A DNA stretch of 64,000 nucleotides. Source: Bradyrhizobium prioriisuperbiae (GTDB lineage: Bacteria > Pseudomonadota > Alphaproteobacteria > Rhizobiales > Xanthobacteraceae). The notes beneath the pieces are model-generated. The model saw only the letters and a list, made by a program, of their open reading frames with translations. It did no database searches and was not told where the DNA came from. The number at the start of each line of letters is the position of its first letter. Position 1 is the stretch's first letter. Location of the stretch: positions 186,001-250,000 of the forward strand of contig NZ_CP135921.1 in the NCBI RefSeq assembly GCF_032397745.1, in the 5' to 3' direction. Position numbers and translations under genes: made by a program. Shown one piece after another: positions 32,589 through 41,464 of the stretch.

Positions 32589-33518
32589 ATGCAGCGCTCG
32601 CGTTCATCCCTGCCGCCGATATCGACGCTGCGCCCGTTCGAGGCCGCGGTACGGCTGGGAAGCTTCAAGGCGGCAGCGGAAGAACTCGGCCTGACGCAAT
32701 CGGCAATCAGCCACCAGATCAGCGCGCTGGAAACCCATTTCCGCAGCAAGCTGTTTCAACGCCAGGGCAACCGGCTGGTGCTGACCAAAGCCGGCTCGAC
32801 CTACGGCGCCGCAGTCCTGCGCGCCTTTTCCGAAATGGCGCGCGCCGGCGAAACACTGCTGAGCAGCGAACGGCAAGAGATTGTCAGGGTCAGCGCAACG
32901 CCGAGTTTCGCCGCCTTCGCCGCATTGCCCAACATCGCGGCATTCAAGGCCATCAATGGCAGCCTCGACCTGCGGCTGGAGGCCCGCAACACCGGCGTCG
33001 ATTTCGACACCGAGACCATCGATGCCGCTATCGTGGCCAACAACCCACCGTTTCCCGGGCTGCAGGCGCACCGGCTGTTTCGATCAAAGCTTGCCCCGCT
33101 GGCGCGCCCTGAATTGCGTGCGAAATTCCCGCCAGTGAAGACACCGCACGATCTCTTGCGTTTGCCGCTGATCGAACTCAACAACATTCCGGGCATGTGG
33201 GAGCGTTGGTTCGCCAAGGCCGACCCAAAGGTCAAACTGGGCGAGCTCCGTTTGTCGAGTGACAGCCTGCTGGCGGCAATTCAGATGGCGGAAGCCGGCG
33301 TCGGCGTGGTGCTGGCGCCCTTTCCGCTCGCAGCCCCGGTTGTTGCAGCCGGCCGGCTCGACGCGCTGTTCCGCCCCACCATCGCGATGGAGCGACCGGA
33401 CATCTATCTGGTCTACCGAAAGACCGATGCGGGCTCGGCAAAAATCAAGGCCGTCAGGCGATGGATCAAGGATATCATCGCCGGCCTCGAACGCCGCACC
33501 AATACCACGGATCTCTGA
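32589..33518 (+). CDS. LysR-family transcriptional regulator (GcvA-like)
   Basis: Protein of 309 residues with the LysR helix-turn-helix near the N-terminus: LRPFEAAVRLGSFKAAAEEL, LTQSAISHQISALETHF and RSKLFQRQGNRLVLTKAG. The effector domain includes GIGVVLAPFPLA-type text (AEAGVGVVLAPFPLAAPVVA) near residue 240. The shape (short N-terminus, PPISTLRPFEAA opening) is the GcvA/AmpR subgroup. I take ATG 32589 as start; the ribosome-binding site is weak and an in-frame GTG lies five codons upstream. Divergent from the class II aldolase gene, which it may regulate. Confidence 0.85.
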   Translation: MQRSRSSLPPISTLRPFEAAVRLGSFKAAAEELGLTQSAISHQISALETHFRSKLFQRQGNRLVLTKAGSTYGAAVLRAFSEMARAGETLLSSERQEIVRVSATPSFAAFAALPNIAAFKAINGSLDLRLEARNTGVDFDTETIDAAIVANNPPFPGLQAHRLFRSKLAPLARPELRAKFPPVKTPHDLLRLPLIELNNIPGMWERWFAKADPKVKLGELRLSSDSLLAAIQMAEAGVGVVLAPFPLAAPVVAAGRLDALFRPTIAMERPDIYLVYRKTDAGSAKIKAVRRWIKDIIAGLERRTNTTDL

Positions 33519-33544
33519 AGCAACGCGATACCCCGCCGTGCGCC

Positions 33545-34327
33545 TCAAAACACGCTGTAGCCGCCGTCGATCACGATGGTGTCGGCGGTGTGATAGGCCG
33601 AAGCGCCGCTCATCAGATAGACCGCGATGCCGGCGAAGTCCTGCGGCTTGCCGAAGCGGCGCATCGGAATGCGCGGCACGGCGTTCGCCATGAACTTGTC
33701 GTTGGCCTGCAGGCCTTCGGTCATCTCGGTGTCGATCCAGCCCGGCAGAATCGCATTGGCGGTGACGCCGTAGCGCGCATGCTCCACGGCCAACGCCTGG
33801 ATCAGCGAATTGATCGCGGCTTTTGATCCGGCATAGTGCTCATTGCGGGCGGTGCCGAACAGCGAGGCCATGCTGGAGGTCGCCACCAGCCGGCCGAATG
33901 CATCGCCCTGCCCGGCGCGCGCGATCATATGCCGGACCACCGGCTGGAATGCGTGAAAGACACCGTCGAGATTGATCGAGAACATGCGCCGCCAATCGTC
34001 TTCGGTGCGGTCGGCAAACGCCGTTCGTCCGCCGCCGCCGATTCCGGCATTGGCGAAGCAGCCGTCGATGCGGCCGAATTCCTTGAGCGTTGCGTCAGTC
34101 GCACGCGCGGTCTCGTCACGGCTTGCTACGTCGCAGACCAGCGTCTGCACCTTGCCGCCGAGCTTGCTCAGCTGCGCCGCCGCCGCTGCATTCTTCTCCG
34201 CGTTGCGGCCCCAGATCGACACCGCGCAACCGTGCGTCGCCAGTGCCTCGGCGATACCGAGGCCGATGCCGCCGTTACCGCCGGTCACCACCGCGACGCG
34301 GTGATTCAAGTCGAACAGGTTTGCCAT
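33545..34327 (-). CDS. short-chain dehydrogenase/reductase (SDR)
   Basis: A classical SDR of 260 residues. VAVVTGGNGGIGLGIAEALA is the TGxxxGxG cofactor motif; the Asn motif reads CFANAGIGGGG; the catalytic Ser lies in LVATSSMASLFG and the Tyr/Lys pair in EHYAGSKAAINSL. The C-terminus, DTIVIDGGYSVF, is the standard end. It oxidises or reduces an alcohol or carbonyl with NAD(P)H; the Asn- or Arg-bearing segment after strand 2 (SIWGRNAEKN) hints at NADP. It converges on the LysR gene with 26 bp between and is divergent from an ALDH gene. No pathway can be assigned. Confidence 0.86.
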   Translation of the reverse strand: MANLFDLNHRVAVVTGGNGGIGLGIAEALATHGCAVSIWGRNAEKNAAAAAQLSKLGGKVQTLVCDVASRDETARATDATLKEFGRIDGCFANAGIGGGGRTAFADRTEDDWRRMFSINLDGVFHAFQPVVRHMIARAGQGDAFGRLVATSSMASLFGTARNEHYAGSKAAINSLIQALAVEHARYGVTANAILPGWIDTEMTEGLQANDKFMANAVPRIPMRRFGKPQDFAGIAVYLMSGASAYHTADTIVIDGGYSVF

Positions 34328-34552
34328 GATCAGATCCTTGGATTCTTCCCTGGATTGTTATGAGAATTCCGTCGTGCAAATCGCGCGTCTCATCTCGTCC
34401 TCGGACAGTTATCTCATCGACCACCGTCGCTCGGCAAGCCTCGTCGCATCCATCGCAACGGATCGCGCCGTCCTCCGGTTTCAACTGCAAGGCCAGGTGA
34501 AAAAATGCTGATGTCGTGGTAGCGTGTCCTCCCAACTCGCAAAGGCCTTGTC

Positions 34553-36067
34553 ATGACACTCGCAGCACGCGTCGACTCCATTTTGCAACATCTCGGCGTT
34601 CACCCTGATCGCCTGAGCGGCGGCGAGCGGGTGGTCCACTCGCCGCTGACCGGCGAGGTCATCGCGCAGATCAGGGATACGCCGCCGGCTCATGTCGGCG
34701 ACATTATCACGCGCTCTGAACGGGCCTTCCTTGCCTGGCGCTCGATCCCGGCCCCGCGCCGCGGCGAGTTTGTCAGGCTGCTTGGCGAGGAGTTGCGCGC
34801 AAGCAAGAGCGAGCTTGGCGAACTCGTCACCATCGAGGCGGGCAAGATCCGCTCCGAAGGCCTCGGGGAAGTCCAGGAGATGATCGATATCTGCGATTTC
34901 GCGGTCGGCCTCTCCCGCCAGCTCTATGGCCTCACCATCGCCAGCGAGCGGCCGAACCACCGGATGATGGAGCAATGGCATCCGCTCGGCCCCGTAGGCA
35001 TCATCACCGCCTTCAATTTCCCTGTCGCGGTGTGGGCCTGGAACGCGGCACTGGCCCTGGTGTGCGGCAATCCCGTGATCTGGAAACCGTCGGAAAAGAC
35101 CCCGCTGACGGCCCTTGCCGTCCAGGCGGTGGTGCAACGCGTGGCGGCACGGTTCGGTGACGCTCCGGCCGATCTGTGCACGGTGCTGATCGGTGGCCGA
35201 GACATCGGTGAGATGCTGGTTGACGATATCAGGGTGCCCCTGGTCTCCGCCACCGGTTCGACCGCGATGGGCCGCATTGTGGGCCCGCGCCTGGCGCAGC
35301 GTTTCGCCCGCGCCATTCTGGAGCTCGGCGGCAACAACGCCTCCATCGTAGGCCCGACGGCCGATCTCGACCTCGCACTGCGGGCCGTGACCTTTTCCGC
35401 CGTCGGCACCGCTGGCCAGCGCTGTACCACGCTGCGGCGGCTGTTTGTGCATGACAGCCTTTACGACCCCTTCATCGCGAAGCTCAAGCAGGTCTATGGC
35501 GCGATCCGGATCGGCAATCCGCTGGCGGACGACGCCGTGCTGGTCGGCCCGCTGATCGACGGTGCCGCTTTCGAGCGCATGCAACACACCCTGGTCGCGG
35601 CTCGAAAAGCCGGCGGCACCGTGACGGGCGGCGAGCGCGTCGCCGGAAGGGACGCCGGCGCCTACTACGTGACACCGGCGCTTGTCGAAATGCCCGCACA
35701 GACCGGGCCGGTGCTGGAGGAAACCTTCGCTCCGATCCTCTATATCATCAAGTACGCCGATTTGGGCGACGCCATCAGATGGCACAACGACGTGAAGCAG
35801 GGCTTATCGTCGTCGATCTTCTCGGCTGACATCCGTGAGGTGGAGACATTTCTCTCCGCAACCGGCTCCGACTGTGGCATCGCCAATGCCAATATCGGGC
35901 CGTCCGGCGCCGAAATCGGCGGCGCCTTCGGTGGCGAAAAAGAAACCGGCGGCGGCCGCGAAGCCGGCTCCGACGCCTGGAAGGCCTACATGCGCCGCGT
36001 CACCAGCACCATCAACTACGGCCGCGATCTCCCGCTCGCTCAGGGCGTCAGGTTCGACATCGGCTGA
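34553..36067 (+). CDS. aldehyde dehydrogenase, ALDH7 (aminoadipate-semialdehyde dehydrogenase) type
   Basis: A 504-residue NAD-dependent aldehyde dehydrogenase whose sequence fits the ALDH7 branch (antiquitin, AmaB/Pcd). GIITAFNFPVAVWAWNAALA is the cofactor-domain segment, LELGGNNASIVGPTADLDLA contains the general-base Glu, and GTAGQRCTTLRRLFVHDSLY the nucleophilic Cys. The C-terminal GAFGGEKETGGGREAGSDAW is the usual oligomerisation end. ALDH7 enzymes oxidise alpha-aminoadipate semialdehyde in lysine breakdown. An ornithine/class III aminotransferase gene lies 1.6 kb downstream, so a role in diamine or lysine degradation is plausible but unproven. The start has AAAGG upstream. Confidence 0.88.
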   Translation: MTLAARVDSILQHLGVHPDRLSGGERVVHSPLTGEVIAQIRDTPPAHVGDIITRSERAFLAWRSIPAPRRGEFVRLLGEELRASKSELGELVTIEAGKIRSEGLGEVQEMIDICDFAVGLSRQLYGLTIASERPNHRMMEQWHPLGPVGIITAFNFPVAVWAWNAALALVCGNPVIWKPSEKTPLTALAVQAVVQRVAARFGDAPADLCTVLIGGRDIGEMLVDDIRVPLVSATGSTAMGRIVGPRLAQRFARAILELGGNNASIVGPTADLDLALRAVTFSAVGTAGQRCTTLRRLFVHDSLYDPFIAKLKQVYGAIRIGNPLADDAVLVGPLIDGAAFERMQHTLVAARKAGGTVTGGERVAGRDAGAYYVTPALVEMPAQTGPVLEETFAPILYIIKYADLGDAIRWHNDVKQGLSSSIFSADIREVETFLSATGSDCGIANANIGPSGAEIGGAFGGEKETGGGREAGSDAWKAYMRRVTSTINYGRDLPLAQGVRFDIG

Positions 36068-36114
36068 GCCTGTGCGCGGGGCAATGCGGATTTTCGTCGC
36101 AAACAATCCGACGT

Positions 36115-36735
36115 TCAGCCGGGCGGAGGCGCGGCCCGCGCCACCGCGTCTTGCCCCAGAGCTTGAATCATGGCGCAGGCCGCCGTGGTCGACCGCCCAC
36201 CCGCGGTCAGCGCGGCGAAGAACGGGTAGCCCGTCAAGGCGAACAGGACATCGACGAGATCACCCGAGGCACGCGCGCCGGCGCGTTTGACCAGCCGCCC
36301 GACAAGAACCGACAAGGCTTGGCGCCGCCGCGCATTGCGTGCGCCGAGGATCTCGGCAAATTCAGGATCGCTTACGCTTTCCGCCTCAAGGCGGCCCATC
36401 GCTTCGCGGCGAAAACTCCAGAACTCGCAGAACACGGCAATCAGGCTATCGAGACCTTCTCGAGGATTGGGGTCGGCCATGGCGTTGGCCAGCCGCGAGA
36501 GGCCGCCGCGCGCAGCAATATCATCGAACACCGCCTCGAGCAGAGCGCGGCGCGACCCGAACTGATTATAGACGGTGAGCCGCGTCACGCCGGCTGCCTT
36601 CGCCGCCGCATCGAGCGAAAAGCCAGCCGACGACCCACGCGAGGCGAGCAATGTGGTCGACGCCACCACGATGCGCGCGCGAGTTTGAGCGGCAGCCTCC
36701 TCGCGTTGCGGGCTGCGATAGGTCCGTGAGGCCAG
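36115..36735 (-). CDS. TetR-family transcriptional regulator
   Basis: The N-terminal helix-turn-helix reads AAAQTRARIVVASTTLLASR then FSLDAAAKAAGVTRLTVYNQ and FGSRRALLEAVFDDI, a normal TetR domain, followed by a helical ligand domain with AMGRLEAESVSDPEFAEI. The start is hard to place. The only standard in-frame start is a TTG at 36804, which would put the 19-bp palindrome 36756-36774 inside the gene and leave 20 bp to the divergent SDR gene. A CTG at 36735 has GGGAG nine bases upstream and gives a usual TetR length (206 aa), so I use it. It probably represses the divergent SDR gene and itself. Confidence 0.8.
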   Translation of the reverse strand: MASRTYRSPQREEAAAQTRARIVVASTTLLASRGSSAGFSLDAAAKAAGVTRLTVYNQFGSRRALLEAVFDDIAARGGLSRLANAMADPNPREGLDSLIAVFCEFWSFRREAMGRLEAESVSDPEFAEILGARNARRRQALSVLVGRLVKRAGARASGDLVDVLFALTGYPFFAALTAGGRSTTAACAMIQALGQDAVARAAPPPG

Positions 36736-36755
36736 AGCGATTGACTCCCAAAATG

Positions 36756-36774
36756 GATATACAATATGTATATC
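36756..36774. promoter_or_regulatory. 19-bp perfect palindrome, TetR operator candidate
   Basis: GATATAC-AATAT-GTATATC, seven-base arms with a five-base centre, between the divergent TetR and SDR genes. Size, symmetry and position are those of a TetR operator. Confidence 0.65.
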
Positions 36775-36823
36775 AAAATTAGTACAGAGCCAACGGCCGT
36801 TCAAGAGAGCGAAGGGGAATTCC

Positions 36824-37597
36824 TTGCCGCATCATCCGATCTATCCCGATCTCAAGGGCAAGACTGCCTTTGTCACCGGCGGTTCAGGCGGCATTGGCGC
36901 CGAAACTTGCCGCTGGCTTGCGGCCAGCGGCGTCAGGCTGGCGGTCGGCGGCCGCGATGAGGCGGCGCTGTCGCGCGTGGTGGACGACCTCGTGCAAAAC
37001 GGCGCGCAAGCGCTGGCGATCCCTGCCGACTGCACCGACCCAGCCGCGCTGGACGGCGCCCGCGCCGCCATCGAGCAGCGCTTCGGACCCGTCGACATCC
37101 TGATGGCTTTCGCCGGTGGCGGCACGGCACGCCCGGCAGCGGTGCACGACACCAGCGAAACCGACTGGCGTTCCGCGCTGGATCACAATCTCACGGCCAC
37201 TTTCCTGACCCTGAAAGCCTTCCTGCCGGGCATGCGCGAGCGACGATCGGGTGCCATCGTAACAATGGCTTCCACCGCCGGCCGCGCGGCTTCGGCCGCC
37301 TCTTCGGCGTACGCGTCGGCCAAGGCCGGCGTGATCATGCTGACCCGGCACCTCGCGCAGGAGGTCGGTCCGCTCGACATCCGCGTCAACTGCGTATCGC
37401 CGTCGGCCATCCTCACCGAGCGTACGGCGCGCCATATGCCCGCGGAGCAGAGGGCCGCGATCGCCGCGCTGCACCCGCTGAACCGGCTCGGAACTCCGGC
37501 CGACGTGGCCGCGGCGGCGCTATTTCTTGACTCCGACTGTGCGTCCTGGATCACCGGCGCAACGCTGGACATTGCTGGCGGTCGCCTGATGCACTGA
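36824..37597 (+). CDS. short-chain dehydrogenase/reductase (SDR)
   Basis: A 257-residue classical SDR starting at TTG 36824 behind GAAGGGGA. Motifs are TAFVTGGSGGIGAETCRWLA (cofactor), DILMAFAGGG (in place of NNAG), IVTMASTAGRAASAASSAYA then SAKAGVIMLTRHLAQEV (Ser, Tyr and Lys of the active site), and a terminal GATLDIAGGRLMH. The NNAG motif is altered to MAFAGG, which is tolerated in some SDR groups. Divergent from the TetR gene; the shared palindrome implies TetR control. Substrate unknown. Confidence 0.85.
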   Translation: MPHHPIYPDLKGKTAFVTGGSGGIGAETCRWLAASGVRLAVGGRDEAALSRVVDDLVQNGAQALAIPADCTDPAALDGARAAIEQRFGPVDILMAFAGGGTARPAAVHDTSETDWRSALDHNLTATFLTLKAFLPGMRERRSGAIVTMASTAGRAASAASSAYASAKAGVIMLTRHLAQEVGPLDIRVNCVSPSAILTERTARHMPAEQRAAIAALHPLNRLGTPADVAAAALFLDSDCASWITGATLDIAGGRLMH

Positions 37598-37606
37598 AGC
37601 CGTTGA

Positions 37607-37635
37607 CGTCATCCCGAGGTGCGAGCGACGCAAGT
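37607..37635. repeat. short palindromic-repeat fragment (CATCCCGAGGTGCGAG type)
   Basis: GACGTCATCCCGAGGTGCGAGCG follows the SDR stop codon and resembles one end of the longer elements at 57315 and 61594. Only one end is present. It may be a decayed copy acting as a 3' boundary between convergent genes. Confidence 0.5.
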
Positions 37636-37667
37636 CTTGAACGCTGAACGGCCGTTTGCGCATGTCA

Positions 37668-38918
37668 TCACGCATTGGGGGCAATGGCCTCGCCCGCCGT
37701 CGCAGTCTCCATAACCGGCGATACGACATCCCCCAGCACCTCGGCCAGCCGATCGATGGCCCAGTCGATCTGGCTCTCGTCGATGGTCAGCGGCGGCGCC
37801 AGGCGGATGGTGTTGCGATGGGTGTCCTTGGTCAGCACGCCGGCCTGCAGCAGGCGCCCGACCACTTCGCCCGAGCTCGCCATGCTCCGGTGCAGTTCAA
37901 TGCCGGCGAACAGACCGCGCCCACGCACCTCACGAATGACCGGATTGTCCAGCGCGGACAGTCGGCGCAACAGATAGGCTCCCGTGCTCGCCGCACGCTC
38001 GACCAGATGCTCGTCGATCAGTGTATCGAGCGCGGCGAGCCCGACCGCGGCGGCGATCGGGTTGCCGCCGAACGTGCTGCCGTGATCGCCCGGCGCAAAC
38101 ACGCGCATCACCTCATGGCGTGCGAGAAACAGCGACACCGGCAGCAATCCGCCGCCGAGCGCCTTGCCGAGCATCAAGCCGTCGGGTTCGACGCCATCAT
38201 GCTGGCACGCCAGCAGCTTGCCAGTGCGTCCCAAACCAGTCTGGATCTCGTCGCACAGCAACAACACATCGTTGGTCCGGCAGATCCGCGCGGCCTCGGC
38301 GAGATATCCCTCCGGCGGCACATTGATGCCGCCTTCACCCTGGATCGGCTCGATCAGGAACGCAGCCGTATGAGGCGTGATCGCCGCGGCAAGCGCCGCG
38401 ATGTTGCCAAACGGCACCGACCGAAATCCCGGGGGAAACGGTCCGAAGCCATCACGATATTGCGGCACCGTGGAGAAACCCGTGATCGCGATGGTGCGAC
38501 CGTGGAAATTACCATCCGCGACAATGATCTCGGCGCGGTCCGCCGGCACACCTTTAACCTTGTAGGCCCATTTGCGCGCCGCCTTGAGTGCGGTCTCGAC
38601 CGCCTCCGCGCCGCTGTTCATCGGCAGCGCCGCGTCCATGCCGGTCAGCGCACAGGCCTTCGCCAGGAACGGTCCGAGCCGGTCGCTGAAATAGGCCCGA
38701 GAGATGGTATCGAGGCGCTGCGCCTGCGCGGTCAGTGCTGCGACCAGTCGTGGATGACAGTGGCCGAAGCTGACCGCCGAATAGGCGCCCATCATATCCA
38801 TGTAGCGACGACCGCGATCGTCCCACAGATAGATCCCTTCGCCGCGAACGACGGTGACCGGCAAGGGCGCGTAGTTGCCTGCGCCAAAGCGGGCTTCGAG
38901 GTTGGCGAGATCACTCAC
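37668..38918 (-). CDS. rocD: ornithine aminotransferase (class III, PLP)
   Basis: A 416-residue class III aminotransferase. The start is GTG 38918, six bases after AAGGAGG, giving VSDLANLEARFGAGNYAPLP. Motifs are MGAYSAVSFGHCHPRLVAAL, NSGAEAVETALKAARKWAYK (PLP phosphate site), IIVADGNFHGRTIAITGFST, LLLCDEIQTGLGRTGKLLAC (Asp holding the PLP ring) and GLMLGKALGGGLLPVSLFLA, with the Schiff-base Lys. The YAPLPV opening, with the Tyr that recognises the alpha-amino group, favours ornithine-oxo-acid aminotransferase over acetylornithine or GABA enzymes. The product glutamate semialdehyde would need a P5C dehydrogenase, not found nearby. Confidence 0.87.
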   Translation of the reverse strand: MSDLANLEARFGAGNYAPLPVTVVRGEGIYLWDDRGRRYMDMMGAYSAVSFGHCHPRLVAALTAQAQRLDTISRAYFSDRLGPFLAKACALTGMDAALPMNSGAEAVETALKAARKWAYKVKGVPADRAEIIVADGNFHGRTIAITGFSTVPQYRDGFGPFPPGFRSVPFGNIAALAAAITPHTAAFLIEPIQGEGGINVPPEGYLAEAARICRTNDVLLLCDEIQTGLGRTGKLLACQHDGVEPDGLMLGKALGGGLLPVSLFLARHEVMRVFAPGDHGSTFGGNPIAAAVGLAALDTLIDEHLVERAASTGAYLLRRLSALDNPVIREVRGRGLFAGIELHRSMASSGEVVGRLLQAGVLTKDTHRNTIRLAPPLTIDESQIDWAIDRLAEVLGDVVSPVMETATAGEAIAPNA

Positions 38919-39202
38919 GACACACCTCCTTAGCTGGAGGGAGCCGTCGCATTGGATATCAGCCGTTCGGGACGCCGAATCAGCCGGGGCTCCCTGCATC
39001 CTATGTAGGACGGCGGACTCCAAAGTGCGAGATCATTTGCAACGACCTGCGGCATCTTGCTCGATCGTGCGGTATCAGGATCGTGCTGACACCAGTGGAG
39101 GATTCGACGTTCGCATCCGAGCTGCGTGCCGATAGTCCCGGGACGTTACGTTCCCTAGGGAAGAATACGAGGAGTCGACACCGAACAACCGAGGCCTCTC
39201 GC

Positions 39203-39730
39203 CTAACCCTTCGCGGCGGGTACGGGCGGCACCGGCAGAATGATTTCGGAAGCGACCTTCCAGTCCTTCCCGACACGAAGCCAATTGATAATCATGAGAA
39301 ACGGCCTGGCTGTTCCATCCTGCCCTGCATAAGAGACCGTGATGTTCATTGGCACGTAGGACTCGGCGACGTCACGCGTCAGGCCGACAACCTTGAGCTT
39401 CGAATAATCCGGCTCGAGCACGACCGGACCGGAGCTGCCGATATCATGCAGCTTTTGATCAATCGCCTCGTTGCCCCAAAAGCCGGCCCAGTTCCCTTCG
39501 AACTGGATCGCGCTCTTAGCCACCAGCAGGGCCGAGGGCGATTGCCAGAACATCCCATGCAGAGCCTTGAAATCGTGGTTGTTGGCCAAATCCATCAGCC
39601 TGCCGAACTTCGATTTTATCGCGCTGAGGGTCGCAGCATCCAGCGGCTCTTTCCTGACGGCGGGAGCAGCCGCGACAGCCCCGGTGGAAAGAGCCAAGGC
39701 AGTGAGGGTGACAAGAAGTGTCTTGTACAT
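39203..39730 (-). CDS. secreted SnoaL/NTF2-like protein
   Basis: A 175-residue protein beginning MYKTLLVTLTALALSTGAVA, a typical Sec signal peptide with cleavage after AAA. The ATG at 39730 follows GGAAGGGAAA, which decides the start. The mature part reads like a cone-shaped NTF2-type fold: KFGRLMDLANNHDFKALHGM, then FEGNWAGFWGNEAIDQKL, MNITVSYAGQDGTARPFLMI and INWLRVGKDWKVASEIILPV. Such domains bind small hydrophobic molecules or serve as isomerase scaffolds. It is the distal gene of a minus-strand group with DUF302 and two alpha/beta hydrolases. Function unknown. Confidence 0.65.
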   Translation of the reverse strand: MYKTLLVTLTALALSTGAVAAAPAVRKEPLDAATLSAIKSKFGRLMDLANNHDFKALHGMFWQSPSALLVAKSAIQFEGNWAGFWGNEAIDQKLHDIGSSGPVVLEPDYSKLKVVGLTRDVAESYVPMNITVSYAGQDGTARPFLMIINWLRVGKDWKVASEIILPVPPVPAAKG

Positions 39731-39834
39731 GCAGAAATTTCCCTTCCATGGTCTGGCTCGCGACAACGCCCGTCGCGTTCCGCGATTGGTATGAGTGACC
39801 CACGTCCAGCGACCGAAGACGTCAGCAGGACGTT

Positions 39835-40329
39835 TTAGCTTGCACATTCGCGTAGCAAGGCTGTGATTTTCGCATCAAGATTTCGGGCGACGGCGAGGGC
39901 TTCCGAGCTGCCATAATGCAGCAGATAACTCTCCATTTTGTCATAAGACACGTGCACGCCATCCGGGCGCTCATCAATCAGCACTGTGACCGGAGCGTAG
40001 GATCCAGCATCGGGCACGTGCTTGACCATCTCTTTCATGATGAGTGGATTGCCGACCACAAACCGCATGATCTTAGGCGTCTCGGATCCAGTTTCGCGAC
40101 GCAGAATGTCGCCCAAGTCGAATTCCGCGAAGAGCATAAGGTCCGTTCGGCCGAGGCCGCTTTGCACAACGCGCTCCAGGTCCGGGAAGGAATTTGTCGC
40201 CCTCGTTTCCTTGAAAAATTCGGCCATGTTGGGTTGCCCGACCGCCGACTTGAGCGCGCCCACAACAGCGTCGAATGATTTTGAGCTCGTGAGACTGAAG
40301 CGCTCCACCTCGAATTTAGCGATTGTCAT
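39835..40329 (-). CDS. DUF302-domain protein
   Basis: A 164-residue protein starting at ATG 40329, preceded by GGAGG. The sequence has the DUF302 pattern: VERFSLTSSKSFDAVVGAL, then LMLFAEFDLGDILRRETGSE, MRFVVGNPLIMKEMVKHVPD and APVTVLIDERPDGVHVSYDK. DUF302 proteins are small and often found beside genes for acid, lipid or metal stress; the biochemical role is unknown. It sits between the SnoaL-like gene and an alpha/beta hydrolase gene, all on the minus strand and probably one transcript. Confidence 0.8.
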   Translation of the reverse strand: MTIAKFEVERFSLTSSKSFDAVVGALKSAVGQPNMAEFFKETRATNSFPDLERVVQSGLGRTDLMLFAEFDLGDILRRETGSETPKIMRFVVGNPLIMKEMVKHVPDAGSYAPVTVLIDERPDGVHVSYDKMESYLLHYGSSEALAVARNLDAKITALLRECAS

Positions 40330-40391
40330 TTGTCCTCCATAACAACTCTCATGGATAAAGTGCTTCTGATCGCGTCGGAACGCGCCGGATG

Positions 40392-41267
40392 TCATGCAGC
40401 CGCGGGCTGCGCCTCCAGGAAGGTCCGGACGTGGCTGACGAACATCTCATGGTACTGAAACAGGGCGCCGTGCCCTGAATCGGGATAGAGGACCAGTTGA
40501 GCGTTGCTGAGTTCCTTGAACATGGCGTAGGCGTTGCTCGCGGGCAGCATGGTGTCGTGGCTGCCGCTGACCACAAGAGCGGGTTGGCGGATGGCGCGCA
40601 GAATGGCGTGCCCGGGATCAGGTGTCGCGCACCAGGTGATCAGCGCTTTGGCCTGAGGATCGGTGACCGCGCTGCCGTTATCGGTGTCCCGATCGTCCTG
40701 ACGCACCTTCGTCCGCTTCAGGAAGGCCAAGCCGGACGACCGGCTGGCAGACGAATTCGTGAAGAACAGCGGCAGGCGGGGATCCGGCGCATCGGTTTGG
40801 GAAAACGCCTGCTGCAGAACCGCTAACAGATGTTCCTCTCCGCCTTTCGGCGCGGTGCCGACGAGGATGAGCTTCCGCACCAGGCGCTCGTGCTCCGCGG
40901 CGATCTGTTGGGCGACGCAGCCGCCGAGAGAAAAGCCCAGCAGGTCGACCTCAGAAAGGCCGAGCAGATTGATGAAGGCGACTGCGTCTCTGGCCATTGC
41001 TGCGACATTGTCAGGCGTATGGCCAGTCGAGCGACCAACCCCGGCGTTGTCGAATGCGATGACAGGGCGATCGGTGGCGAGAGCGTTGACGACGGCAGGA
41101 TCCCACGCATCGATATTGCCCGAGAAGTGCTGCAGGAGAACCAGCGGCGTTCCGGTAGGGGGGCCGAGGCGGCGATAGGCGAAGCGGATTCCGTGGCCTT
41201 CGATGTAATGGGTGGGCGCCGTTTCGAGCGTGGCGACGTCCTGGCTCGCGATGTCGATTTGAGTCAT
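40392..41267 (-). CDS. alpha/beta hydrolase
   Basis: A cytoplasmic alpha/beta hydrolase of 291 residues. TPLVLLQHFSGNIDAWDPAV holds the HF-type oxyanion loop, VIAFDNAGVGRSTGHTPDNV the strand-4 region, LLGFSLGGCVAQQIAAEHER the nucleophile elbow (Ser in GFSLGG), and LVVSGSHDTMLPASNAYAMF plus a late DSGHGALFQ the acid and His of the triad. The ATG at 41267 follows AGAGGA; the frame upstream is shadow. Such enzymes hydrolyse esters, lactones or C-C bonds. It is followed on the same strand by the DUF302 gene (62 bp downstream). Confidence 0.88.
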   Translation of the reverse strand: MTQIDIASQDVATLETAPTHYIEGHGIRFAYRRLGPPTGTPLVLLQHFSGNIDAWDPAVVNALATDRPVIAFDNAGVGRSTGHTPDNVAAMARDAVAFINLLGLSEVDLLGFSLGGCVAQQIAAEHERLVRKLILVGTAPKGGEEHLLAVLQQAFSQTDAPDPRLPLFFTNSSASRSSGLAFLKRTKVRQDDRDTDNGSAVTDPQAKALITWCATPDPGHAILRAIRQPALVVSGSHDTMLPASNAYAMFKELSNAQLVLYPDSGHGALFQYHEMFVSHVRTFLEAQPAAA

Positions 41268-41464
41268 GTCATCCTCTGAATGCCTGGCATAAAACAATTG
41301 AGTGGAGAGACCGGTGTGGCGCAGCGAAAGAAGGCCTCCCTGCAGGATTTTCGCTGGCGCATCGGCGGCGTTGGCTGGTTGCGCCATCGCGGCCCGATGC
41401 GCTCTGCATTCCCTGGAGCGAGCGTGCGCGCTCCCGGCGCGAACAGCCGCCGGGAGCGATACCG

